Assembly (NCBI RefSeq): GCF_030272615.1
Contig: NC_081410.1
Coordinates: forward strand, 221,949,415 to 222,013,414
Length of the DNA: 64,000 nucleotides
Reading direction: 5' to 3'
Origin: Cryptomeria japonica
Lineage: Eukaryota > Streptophyta > Pinopsida > Cupressales > Cupressaceae
Shown: positions 1-10,916 of the stretch, piece by piece
How positions within the stretch are numbered: the first letter of the stretch is position 1
How the letters are laid out: every line of letters begins with the position of its first letter
The notes under the pieces: model-generated
The model's database searches: none
What the model saw: the letters and a program-made list of their open reading frames with translations, nothing else
What the model was told of the DNA's origin: nothing
Made by a program: the position numbers and the translations under genes

Positions 1-1
1 A

Positions 2-2773
2 GATTGTCTCAAGAAGACAGTAGAGTGTTTAGACAACCTTGGCAAAGAAGTGGAGATTGTTGGAGTTCAAAGGCCGATATCCCTGCATATGATCTCCGCT
101 ATGCAACTTAAGTGGTGCATGCGTAGAGGATGTCAACTTTTTGCAATCACTCTTGAGGAATTGGATGTCAGAGAGGCGAGAAATCACTCTTGATAGTCAC
201 CCTATTCTTAGAGAGTATGCAAACGTGTTTCCATTGGATATTCCTGGTATGCCTCCGAAGCGAGATATAGACTTTCATGTTGATTTGGTTTCTGGTGCAG
301 AACCTATTTCAAGAGCACCATATCAGATGACTACTCAAGAGTTAAGCGAGTTGAAATTGCAGATAGAAGAATTATTGGCCAAGGGATTCATTCGTCCTAG
401 TGTTTCCCCTTGGGGTGTGCCTGTTATCTTTGTTAAGAAGAAAGATGGTTCTCTTTAGTTATGCATTGATTACCGACAGCTGAATAAGGTAACCATCTGG
501 AATAGATATCCATTGCCTCGTATAGATGACCGTTTTTATCAGGTTAAGGGAGCCAAGGTGTTCTCTAAGATTGACTTGAAATCTGGATACCATCAGTTAC
601 GCATTCAGGATGCAGATATTCATAAGATAGCATTTCGTACTCGTTATGGTCACTATGAGTTCACAGTGGTGCCATTTGGGTTGACGAACGCGCTTTTAGT
701 TTTCATGAGCTTAATGAATGGATTTTTTCGCACCTATCTTGATCACTTTGTCATTATATTCTTGGATGACATTCTGATTTATTCTAGATCTGTGGAGGAG
801 CATGAGGGTCACTTACGTCAGGTACTACAGTGCTTAAGGGAAAATCAACTCTATACCAATTTAGCAAAGTGTGACTTCTTCCAGACTGAGGTGAACTATC
901 TTGGTCATGTGGTTTCGGGAGAAGGTATATCTGTGGATCCTTCAAAGATCCAAGCCATTGTTGATTTGCCAACACCGACCAACATTTCTGAAGTTAGGAG
1001 TTTTATGGGTTTGGCCGGATATTACAGTCTCTTTGTTGAAGGCTTTTCCCAGATAGGACACCTGATTACTTCTCTTCAGAGAAAAGGGAAGAAGTTTGTT
1101 TGGTCAGAACAGTGTGAAGCAAATTTTAAAACCTTGAAGGAACTCCTTGTCAATGCTCCGATTTTGGTAGTTCCTGATCCATCTGGAGATTTTATGGTAT
1201 GCACAGATGCCTCTTTGGAAGGTATTGGTGTAGTACTTATGCAGGATGGACGTGTGGTTGCTTATGAGTCTTGCAAACTTAAGAACCATGAGTTGAACTA
1301 TCTAGTTCATGAATTAGAGTTGGCAGCTGTAGTTCATGCTTTGGTTCGATGGCAGCATTTCCTATTAGGGCGTCGGTTTGAGCTGCATAGTGATCACCAT
1401 AGTTTGCAGTATATATTCACACAGCCAAACTTGAATGCTCGACAGTGAAGATGGATGGATTTCTTCGTCACCATGGACAGATTTATGTACCTCCTTTGGA
1501 GGGTCTTCGTGTTCTGATCATGACTGAGGCCCATTGTGCACCTTATTTGGCACATCTTGGTGTCAAGAAGATGCATGCAGACCTTAGACAGATTTATCAT
1601 TGGGCGGGTATGAAATGTGACATTGCTGATTTTGTGTTGAAATGTTTAGAGTGTCAGCGAGTGAAGGCAGAGCATCAGCACCCAGTAGGGCTTTTGCAGC
1701 CTAATCTAGTACCGGATTGGAAATGGGATATCATTTCCATGGATTTCATTATTGGTTTGCCTGTCTCTTCACGTCGTCATGATGCCATCATGGTCATAGT
1801 TGACAGATTGACTAAGGTTGCTCATTTTGTTCCTATTCAAGCTTCCTACACAGCAGCAGTGGTGGCATGAGTCTTCTTAGAAGAAGTAGTGAGATTGCAT
1901 GGGATTTAGAGGTGGATCATATCTGATAGAGATCCTATCTTTACCTCAGCATTGTGGACCTCACTTCAGCATGCTTTGGGGACTCAATTGAATTTTAGTT
2001 CAGTTTATCATCTAGAGATAGATGGTCAAATAGAGAGAGTGAATCAGGTATTAGAGGACATGCTTCGCATGTATGTGATGGACCAACAATCACGTTGGGA
2101 GGACTATATATATCTAGTAGAGTTTTCTTATAACAATGGATATCATAGCTCCATAGGTATGTCCCCCTTTCAGGCATTGTATGGTTGTCCTTTCCGCACT
2201 CCTTTGAGTTGGGATCGGTTAGAGGACAGGGTGCTTATAGGACCGGATATTCTTTGAGAGATGGAGCAGCAGGTAGATAGGATTCGTGACCATTTAGTAG
2301 CAGCACAGAATAGACAGAAGAAGTATGCAGATGCTCATAGGATAGATCATCAGTTTTCTGTTGACGATCATGTGTTCTTGAGAGTGTGTCCGTGGAAGAG
2401 TCCGATCTGTTATGGAAAGGGATCTAAGTTGGCACCTCGGTTTGTTGGACCTTTTGAGATCTTTGAGAGGATAGGACCTATTGCCTACCGTCTTGCTTTG
2501 CCACCGAGTCTGTCCCGCATCCACGATGTCTTTCATGTTTCAGTTCTTCGACCTTATCATCCAGATGTGACACATGTTCTTGATTGGAACTCTTTGTAGG
2601 TCGAGGATGGGCAACTTTCCATGGAGCCCATGCACATTCTTCAGTGTCAGGATTTGATCCTCAGGGGTCGTACCATCGACCAGGTAAGGGTCCTATGGGA
2701 CCCAAATGATGAGACCTCAGCGACTTGGGATGATGCAACAAGGATGAGAGAACTGTATTCTTATTTATTTTAG
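2..2773 (+). pseudogene. Ty3/gypsy pol pseudogene (RT-RNaseH-IN-chromodomain)
   Basis: This encoded the reverse transcriptase, RNase H and integrase of a chromovirus. From the left: an N-terminal stretch in frame from base 2 to about 180, then a one-step frame change into the RT domain (motifs [10 protein letters not shown] and PFGLTNA, catalytic FLDDIL at about 759-770). RNase H follows (CTDAS motif, ELELAAV). RNase H stops abruptly at about 1446, and integrase resumes in another frame at about 1449 partway into its HHCC zinc domain (AH...H...C..C), so the RNase H/IN linker is deleted. The integrase core shows ISMDF, SDRDP and DGQIERVNQ, so the D,D,E residues are visible. A tail with VLWDPNDE and ATWDD after 2600 resembles the end of a chromodomain. 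Stop codons at 456, 1446, 1868, about 1906, 2255 and 2597 make it a pseudogene. Confidence 0.88.
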
Positions 2774-2791
2774 GCTTCCAAAAGTAAGCCT

Positions 2792-2808
2792 AGTTTTGGG
2801 GGGGAGAA
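2792..2808 (+). other. Polypurine tract of the chromovirus
   Basis: A G-run tract (GGGGGGGAGAA) lies directly before the LTR start TGTAGTACCCC. This is the expected primer site for plus-strand DNA synthesis. Confidence 0.7.
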
Positions 2809-5800
2809 TGTAGTACCCCTACTAGTTTGAACTCATTAGACTCATATTTTATTATTGGTTGTTTTTCAGTGGATACATTACCATGACATATTATTCATAT
2901 TTTTATGACATTATGCTTTATTTGGAGATGAGATGTATAATTTATTTGCAGTATTTTAGTACTTGTGATTTATGACATTTTATGTATTATTGCTATATAC
3001 TGACATTTTACTTTATTTATGCAATGTGGAATTATATGTTGTGTGTTTGCGAGTGTATTGGATGCAAGGGGATGATTTTCCTTCACTCATTTTGGTGAGA
3101 CAGGGAACATCGTGATTCTCCTTCATCGGTGTGTATGTTGTGTTTTCTATATATATATATATATATGCATGTGTGGTTCGGTGATGCAGGATATTGTAGG
3201 TACAAGTACCGGGTAGGCACGGGGTATCGTCTCCACCTGGCTTCACAGGTCTGAGCGTGCCTTATATTTTCTGATGGAAGTGGAGGAGATAGTAGTTGAC
3301 CCTATTTTACTCAGTTACACTCGTATGAGTGTCGTCAGTTAGTCGTTTTGTCAGTTAGTTTGGTCTTTGTATTTTGACATTTTATCTTTTATGGGTAATT
3401 GCTTGAGATTTGTTTAATTTGAGTGTTTTAGTGGATTTATTTAATTAATTAATTAATTTTATGAAATTATCTCATTATTGTGTTGTTTATGCATTGAGAT
3501 TATAAATTTAGCTAATTAAAGAAATTATTAAATTAAGTTGCAAGCTGCATGATATTAGAAATATATTTTTATTTAAATGGAAAAATAAATTAGATTAATT
3601 ATATTTATTGTTTCCTAGAATTTTAAATAAATAAATAATTAAATAAATGAATAAAAAGGATTAATTAGAATTAAAATATTGCTTTAATTCTTTATTTAGA
3701 AAAATAATTAATTGGAATTAAAGTATTGTTTTAATTCTTTATTTAGAAAATTAATTAATGTGCATGAGAAAAGAAAGGAAATAATAATGTTTTTTAATTA
3801 TTGCATGTGATAAATTTAGAAAATAAAATAAACAATTACTATTATTCTAAATTTAGGTTTTTTGTGAAAAAGCTATTGAACCTAGAATTTTAGTTTAAAT
3901 AGGGGTTAGGTCTTTATTTTAGTTACACAGACAGGAACACATAGGAACAGGTCAAGAATTTAGGTGAAGAAATTTGTTGGAAGTTATTGAAGGGATTAGG
4001 GCTCTTTTACAGATTTCTTCCAGGAAAGCTATACCAGGTTGGATGATTTCTTAGTTGTGTATTATTAAAAATATTTATATTTGTCTCTACTTGATGTGTG
4101 TATAAAATAATTGTCAAATTCAAAACCCTCTTCTAGTGAATTTGAGTTTGTTTTAAAATCCATGTCTGATGGGAATTTCTAAGTTATGGGAAGTATGTAA
4201 TTTTGTGAAAATTAGGAAAATTGTTATAGATAATTTGTTGGATTTTACGATGCATGGAAATTTGCAAGATTTGTGAGAAAAGGGTATTTACCTGAGAAAT
4301 GGTTTTAATTACCTTAAGAAAATAAATTTAATTATACATTAAATTTATTTAGGTTAATTAAATTTTAAAAAAAATGAAGAAGGATTGAAATTTTGTAAAA
4401 AGGGAATTATTGGAAATTTGTTATTATTGCTGTTAAAATTTTATTAAAATGAAATTATAAATTTATTTTTATTTATTTTTGTATTGTTTAAAAATAAAAT
4501 AATTATATAAAAAAAAAAAATTAAAAAAAATTAAAGCAAACTACCTACGGTAGCATCCACTACCGGCGGTAGTACACAGTACTACCGACGGTAGCAGTGC
4601 TACCGGCGTTAGCAGTGCTACTAACGGTAGCAGCTACCTACGGTAGTAGTGCTACCGGAGGGTAGTACTAGCTACCGGCGGTAGCATAGGCTACCGTGAT
4701 AGGGCCCTTTTGTAATTATTAAAGTGTTTTGTTTTATTTTTAATTAATTTCTAAACCCTGTCCACTGTTTCGGGTTTCGTACCCAGGGGTTAGATTAATT
4801 AAATATTTTATGTATTATATTATATATGTATATAAATAAATATATGTATATTCATAAATGTGTTTATATATATATATATATATATTTAATATTAGACATG
4901 TTTCTTTTGGTAGTTATTATAATATTTTAAATGTTATTTTAAATATTATTTAATTACAGTTTGGAATGTTAATTTAAATAAATATGTTGAAAATACATTG
5001 GGAGAATTATTTGTATTTTAAATCTTTTTGGACAAATGACAAAGTGGATGTTTTGGTATTAAAAAGTTTTAAATTCTTGTTATTTGGAAATTTGTAAATT
5101 GCATGTTATTTATGCTTTGGCTGTTTTTAAGGAAAGATTGTCTATAATAGGATCTTGCATATATTGTGTTCTCAGTCAAGTTTTATTTCATTGCAATTTT
5201 GATTAAATTGTCATTGGGTCCTATGTTATTATTTCTCCTAGACCAGGTGTTGTTGTATAACCTATTTGATATGAGCCATTGTGTGTTTTTGTCCAAATGG
5301 TCAATCTTGGGTTGGTATTTGTGTATCCATCACCTGTGTTTGTCAGGATTGTTTATGGTTGCCTATTTCGCCATAGAGTTCTTGTAGAGAGAAACATTTC
5401 CTGTTAGTGTCCTAAGAGAGAGAGTGGCTTTCGAGCGGGGGCCGTGCCCGAAGTGGATGACAGGATAACCCGTTGAAAGTTACTTAAAAAGTGATAACCT
5501 AATAATTGATTAGGGGGTGGGTAGATTAAATATTAATTAAGATAAATGTGCCTCGTGCATAGATGAGTGCTTGTACAGGGCTCATGATGTTATGAGAAGG
5601 CCTAGAATGGCAAACTTACCACCTTGTCTTCACGAAAGGATTGGTAGGGTCCGCATGAGACTTAGTTGGAACCGGAGGCTCGGGAGAGGTTACCAGGAGA
5701 AACCCGAGTATGGGGGCCGGGATCTGTGGAGGCTGTACCATCAAGCTATGCGATGACACTCTCTTCTTAGAGTCACTAGTGTTTTGTGAGTTGTGTTACA

Positions 5801-6486
5801 TGGATGGTTGCAAAGTCTTGTAGTCCTTTTGTACTTGTCTTACTTTGCTTGCTTGAGGGTTTTCTACTATCTCCTAGCACGGTGGGGTGGTTCCATTTCG
5901 GGATCACATGGTCGGGTGGTAGTGCCACTTCCCATCGGATGTTTTGGATTGTATCTTTAGGTGAGGAAAGGCTTTGCTAGTGTTTCTTGGTTCGTGGTTT
6001 ATGTACCAGCTCTTGTTCGAGATCATTGTTCAGTTGAGACCTTGTGATCATTGTATCAAACTTTTATGTAATCTTGATATTGTATCTTTGTAACCAGTGG
6101 TATTATTGGAAGCCATGTAATTATGGATATTGTAATATTATTATGTCAGTGAAATGAATGTTATTGTTTTGATCTTATGTTTAAATGGTTTATGGAAATT
6201 GGATACATTGGAATTCTTTTATTTCTTTATTGTGAAATTTGGTTGTATGTGTAGTTTTAAACTTAAGTATTCAATTTATCTAATTAAATGGATTAACTGT
6301 GGTGTTAATATAATCTATGAAATTAATCTTCATTGGTTACCCTTAGGAAAAGTTATGATAGACTTCCATTGTGATGTTAAACATGCAATGATTATAGTTA
6401 GTACACTTAGTCTTTAACAAAAAAAATTTATTATACCCTTTAGTTGCCTAGTTGTGTTGTTTTCCTTTAGGGTTCCTGGTGGGGCA
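2809..6486 (+). repeat. 3' LTR of the chromovirus (right end approximate)
   Basis: It begins TGTAGTACCCC right after the polypurine tract. The right end is inferred where copia LTR sequence resumes: GGTGGGGCA, then AAACATTCACCACTTG, which is also found near 20228. The LTR end could be at 6486 or 6491. At about 3.7 kb it is long, as in the Del/Tekay group. It is AT-rich with no credible gene; short open frames at 5166-5387, 5571-5756, 5786-5980 and 6154-6417 are chance. It holds (TA)n runs at 3148-3166 and about 4866-4885 and the palindrome array at 4541-4684. No second copy is in the window to confirm the boundaries. Confidence 0.6.
4541..4684 (+). repeat. Array of eight CTACCG...CGGTAG palindromes
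   Basis: Eight 13-14 bp near-perfect palindromes of the form CTACC(G/T)(G/A)CGGTAG start at 4541, 4560, 4582, 4600, 4618, 4634, 4652 and 4672, so 16 to 22 bp apart. A further CTACCG half-site lies at about 4691. The array is a GC-rich island inside an otherwise very AT-rich LTR. Confidence 0.85.
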
Positions 6487-7541
6487 AAACATTCACCACT
6501 TGACACAATATTTTTGATGTGGAAACCCAAATGGGAAAAACCACGGTGAGATGAGACTCACAAGATAACTATCTAAACTCTTCTGAAGTTTGCCCTGCTA
6601 GGAGTCTAGCTTGTTAAAGCTTTACAAAAGTCTTGTTAAGAAAAAATCATGTTAAGGACCACTCGGTTAAGGGATTTACTATAAATCCTTGTTAGAAGAA
6701 ATACCTTGTAAGGAGTAACCTCAGTAGAGGATTTGAAATCCAAGCTAATGGATCACCTGGTTAGAGGATGTGAATAGCACCAAGCTTGTTAGAGCTTACC
6801 CGACTAGGGGATTTTAATTTGCTGTAATTATTAGAAAACAATAGGAGTTTGTTGATCTATTTCAATAGCACTGCACTTACTTGTCTAGATCCTTTTCATG
6901 CTCCTATATGCCTTTACTGAAATTGTAGATACATCGTTCGGTTCGGCAACCACACAGTCAACTAAAACTTTGCCAACTCTGAAACTAAACAACTAATCAA
7001 CCTTATAAACAAATCTATTAGGTTGGTTTCACAACAAAAACCTAATTCTCTCATAGAGATTATAAACAAGTCAGTTCAAGTATGACCATTGGATTACATA
7101 GCAATCAATGCACATCAATCAAGAAAACCTCAACCACTCCTTGATTGCCACTTCATTGAACTCAGTAACTCATCACGTGTTTTGCATTACATGCAATATA
7201 CTTGCTCATTCCCTAGACAAAAACTATTTCATCAACGTGCCAAAATCACTTTGAAACTATCTTCATACAATAATCATACGTGTCATAATCATTACTGATC
7301 ATCATCAGATCATAAAATAATTTAACTAATTCACCAAACTTAATCAGTTAGAGTTTATCAAATCAATAGGTAGGGTTTACCAGTTCAACTCTCCAATACA
7401 TACCAATACCGGTTTACTCCACAAATTCTTCAAATGGTTACAAAACATCATTACAATAATATCAACAATATCATTACTAGTTAATTGACATCAACGACAA
7501 CATAACATTTCATTAATTCAATTTTCATGAAAATGCCAACA
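6487..7541 (-). repeat. Copia 3' LTR (truncated at its U5 end)
   Basis: On the minus strand it starts TGTTGGCATTTTCATG at 7541, next to a polypurine tract. It shares blocks with the LTR at 19893-21197, including the segment around GTGGAAACCCAAATGGG at about 6520, and the CCGGTTTACTCCACAAATT block near 7420. It is cut at its far end by the chromovirus LTR. It contains no gene; the frame at 7089-7298 is chance. Confidence 0.75.
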
Positions 7542-7560
7542 ATCTCCCCCTTTGGCATTG
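7542..7560 (-). other. Copia polypurine tract
   Basis: On the minus strand this reads TGCCAAAGGGGGAGAT directly before the LTR start TGTTGGC, the layout of many plant copia elements. Confidence 0.7.
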
Positions 7561-7874
7561 ATGGCAATACAAATATCAATACCATTGATTGTTGTGATTG
7601 TGAATAGAAATCCTGGTTTACATTACCAAGTATTTACCTTGTCTTCAACTTGTCTTCCTTCTCTTTGTCAATCATACAAATCACATAGTTCTTCTCCCCC
7701 TTTGAAAGCAATGCCAAATTGAAAGTAAAACATGTAATGTCAAATTTCACTATTCAACATCAACAGCTTGTAACTTGATGCTCCTCCTATGGAATAATTC
7801 CACTTCTACACCAATCCTGCTGTAAAATTTTGCAAGTAGCTCTGGGACTGATGTAATCTACATCATGCTCAAAT

Positions 7875-8217
7875 GACCTCATGAAGGGGTACAACCCCTA
7901 GTTGACTTCTAAGATACTCAAAAGTACTCTTAAGAAGAGGCTTAGTAAAGATATATGCAAGCTCTCCTTGGTAGAAACATGCTTCAAGATCACATCTTTA
8001 CTCTACACTTTTTTCCATAAGAAATGACACTTCAATTCAATATGCTTGGTTCATGCATGCAAAATAGGGTTCTTGGAAATATTTATGCAACTTGTATTAT
8101 GAAATAAGATCTTTACAGGTTCTGAAATCTTCATATTAAAACCTTCCAAAATGTGCCTCATCTAGATAGCCTGGGTACAATTCATGTAAGCTGCAACATA
8201 CTCTGCTTCTTACTACT
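7875..8217 (-). pseudogene. Copia RNase H, C-terminal part (split exon of the nested copia)
   Basis: Minus-strand translation gives EAEYVAAYMN, INISKNPILHA and TKHIELKCHFL, then, after a frame change, FTKPLLKSTFEYLR ending in a stop at about 7875. These are the conserved C-terminal blocks of copia RNase H. The upstream half (ADWVGNVDDRKST..., LVSWSS) is at 16134-16300, so the domain was cut by the insertion at 8218-16133. Several in-frame stops occur. The stretch 7561-7874 between this and the polypurine tract has no gene. Confidence 0.8.
8213..8217. repeat. Target-site duplication CTACT (left)
   Basis: CTACT immediately precedes the LTR start TGGTGCAGG and is repeated at 16134-16138 immediately after the other LTR end CCCTATCA. 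This confirms one insertion event. Confidence 0.9.
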
Positions 8218-9853
8218 TGGTGCAGGAGAACCTAGGACTTAGGCTCATAGTCCTTCCACAATTTTTGATTTTAATGACCTTATCCAAGTCAAGTTTCTAA
8301 TAAGGACTCTAGAAGGGTCCAAGGTGTGTGTGCGATGTTTGATTTGAGACAAATGTGGGCCTAATTGAGTTGGTTTTCTTTCTAGGTTTGCACTTTGTGA
8401 ATAGGTAATAGTTTGAGTAGTTGAAATGGCCTTCTTGATGGTCAAAAGAGGCATGACTTGGTATGAGCATTGGAGAGGTTTAGAATAGTCTTAGGAATGT
8501 TTAAAAAGTCATGAGTAATGGCTTGAAATAGGTTGCTTAGGTTGGAAATACAAAATGTGGAAAGTTGTAAAAGTTGTCATGACAACTTTGGTCCTAAAGA
8601 GCTTAGAGGTGGAGTTAAGGATAGCACAATTCCATAAGGTGCCTCCACACATGGGGATGACTATTTAAACCTCCTCTTTCACTATTACCAAGGTTGGAAG
8701 TTTGATTTTGTATGATTGGCAATCTGAAACTACTCATTTTCTGACTGTTATCACTGTTTTGGTCTTCTTTTGTATGAAATGTGAATACTAATGGATTGAA
8801 TCCATTGATATAGTTTTGGATTGTAGTTATTTGGTGTGTTCCAGTACTGGTTGGTTGATTTCATGCTTGTTAGATAGGGTTTGTTAGTACTTTCATTGTT
8901 TTGTTTCCAAACAGCCAGTTTTGGCTTGTAAAGAGTATTTTTTTATAAAATGGTTGCCCCATAAAAGCCCTCTGTCATACCATCACAGCCTATTGGGAAA
9001 TGGAAGGAGACCCTATGTATAGTGTAAATATGCAAGGAGGAATTCTGGAAGTGGATTTCATCATGGTTACCACCTTATTCTAGGCGAGACTAGGAGCAAC
9101 CCGGCTAGAGAAGACAGGGTGAGAAGTGAATGCATAGTGCAGAGGTGAACACAAAACCTTAGCCAAATAATTTGGAGAGGTTCATGAGGTCCATAGAGAG
9201 TTTCAACAACAAGGAGAAGCCTTGACAAGACCTTTAGATGCCCATTCCACAAAATTGAACAGTCATTGCCGGTTAAAAGCCTAGAAACCCTATCAAACCC
9301 TCATTTTTGGGTTAGGGTACTGTACGGCAAGTTGGGAAGCCAAAACCACAAAAATCTCTTAGGGATAGGTGAATTATTGAATAAAAGTAAAACTCTTTGC
9401 AAGGTCTTTTGGACCGTAAAACCAAAAACCCTCAAAAAATGGATTTAGGAGGCCTACTTGGGGCTCATCCTTGTAGCCCTATTTCTAGGCAATTTCATGA
9501 AATCGGTAAGGGAGATGAAGATTGGACAACCTCAAATGGACCTAGTTGGATTGATTCCATGGTAAACACCACCTCCACACCTTTTTAATGACTCACAACA
9601 ACATGGGGGTGAAAAGTGAGAAATTGACAAGTTGTTGTCAAGATAGCAAGATTGAGCATATGGGAAACACATTGAAATGGTAGGGTTCTTAGTCAAACAC
9701 TAGTTGCAAACACCTTGAGACTGGTAAGGAGCAAGTCCTAGCAGAGATTGGAAAGGACTTGGAGGTCTTGGAGCATAGCTAGACCTAGTGAGGTTGGTGG
9801 AATTGACCAACACCAACTAGGTGAAGTGTGAGCAAGCAAGGTAAACCCTATCA
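8218..9853 (+). repeat. 5' LTR of the nested chromovirus
   Basis: It starts TGGTGCAGGAG and ends CCCTATCA, 1636 bp. It aligns by eye along its whole length with 14497-16133, with scattered substitutions and few indels. Short frames at 8245-8454, 9067-9252, 9266-9588 and 9738-9938 fall inside it and, where they recur in the other LTR, are shadows. Confidence 0.9.
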
Positions 9854-9855
9854 AA

Positions 9856-9869
9856 TTGGTATCAGAGCC
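9856..9869 (+). other. Primer binding site (initiator-Met tRNA type)
   Basis: TTGGTATCAGAGCC follows the LTR end by two bases. It is complementary to the 3' end of plant initiator methionine tRNA, the usual minus-strand primer of plant copia and many gypsy elements. Confidence 0.9.
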
Positions 9870-9894
9870 TATAAGATTTGGGCTAGGTGAGTAC

Positions 9895-10916
9895 ATGTCC
9901 TTAGTGGAATCTGTAGGAGACAACATCATGGTGACCAATGCAGAGCTGGCAAAGAAAGTGGATGATTAGGAGGAAAATAATAGACTCATGAAGGAGAAGT
10001 TGATTGAATTGGAAAGTAAGCTTGGTGAGATTGAAACCAAGGCAGATGAAGTGTTGGTAAAGGTTGAAGGAGCAGAAGGGAAGGGTAAATAGGTGTTAGA
10101 AGTAGACAAAGTACCTTAATCTAATCCTATCTTAGAACAAGAACCTTTCCTAAATGCATTGAAAGCCCTAAGTGGTAAATCACTAGAGGGTTTGCCATTG
10201 TTTACTGGTAAGATGGAAGCAGAAGTGGTTCTAGAATGGATAGAGGGCATGGAGAACCATTTTGAGTGTGAAGGAATAAGTAAAGCTCAAAGAGTTAAAG
10301 TGGCCAAGTCTAGGATGAGAGGAGTTTCTCTCACATGGTGGAAATTTGTGTAGGATGAGAGGAATAAAGTAGGTAAGCCTCCCATCTCTTCTTGGAAAGG
10401 GATGCTAGTCAAAATCAAAGAAGTCTATCTCCCTGATGACTATGAAGTGCAGATTCATAGGAATAGACAAAACCTAAGACAAAAAGACCTTGATGTAAGT
10501 GGTTATATGGAGGAGTTTCACAAACTTAGTCTTAGATCTCATGTGATGGAAGAAGAAAGTCTTAAGGTTTATAGGTACCTAAATGGACTAAGATGGAACA
10601 TCCAAGAGGAAATCAGTCCAATGAGCCCAAAGATAGTTCATCAAAGCTATTAACATGCCCTTAAAGTGGAAGAAAAACTGAAAAAGAAAACATGTTTCAA
10701 GTAGTAATAGGGGCAGGGGTAGAGGAAAAGAAAATAGGGCCATAGGGGAGGCTTTGGAGGAATAAACTCAGAGAAAAGAACACAAGGTGAGTCTAAACTC
10801 ACTGAGCAACAAGAAAGTAGCACTAGTAAAGGAGGATTCAATAGAGGAAGGGGTTCAAACAGTGGTTTTAGAGGAAGGTCTAGTGGACAAGGTAGAGGTT
10901 CCTCATATTTTGCTCA
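9895..10916 (+). pseudogene. Gypsy gag pseudogene
   Basis: Gag would form the capsid. The frame opens at ATG 9895, about 25 bases past the primer site, with an N-terminal coiled coil (ELESKLGEIETKADEV), then the capsid-type retrotransposon Gag block (PLFTGKMEAEVVLEWIEGM, SLTWWKF, FHKLSLRS). In-frame stops fall at about 9967, 10090, 10117, 10351 and 10651, most where relatives would carry glutamine. After about 10650 the frame is lost in a basic Gly/Arg-rich stretch, and the zinc knuckle appears in another frame from 10917, so at least one frameshift lies between. Confidence 0.8.

Larger units (their letters stand above)
2..6486 (+). mobile_element. Ty3/gypsy chromovirus, 3' portion with 3' LTR
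   Basis: The window opens inside a Ty3/gypsy polyprotein. Protease-RT linker, RT, RNase H, integrase and a chromodomain-like tail run to about 2773, followed by a polypurine tract and an LTR beginning TGTAGTACCCC. Order RT-RNaseH-IN marks Ty3/gypsy, and the C-terminal tail after integrase marks a chromovirus. The 5' LTR, gag and protease lie outside the window. The right edge abuts copia LTR sequence that is also present near 20228, so this element probably inserted into that copia LTR. Confidence 0.85.

Noticed and set aside
5166-6417. Small open frames in the chromovirus LTR
   Set aside because: They lie in the LTR, have no homologous blocks or splice context, and occur in AT-rich sequence where short open frames are expected.
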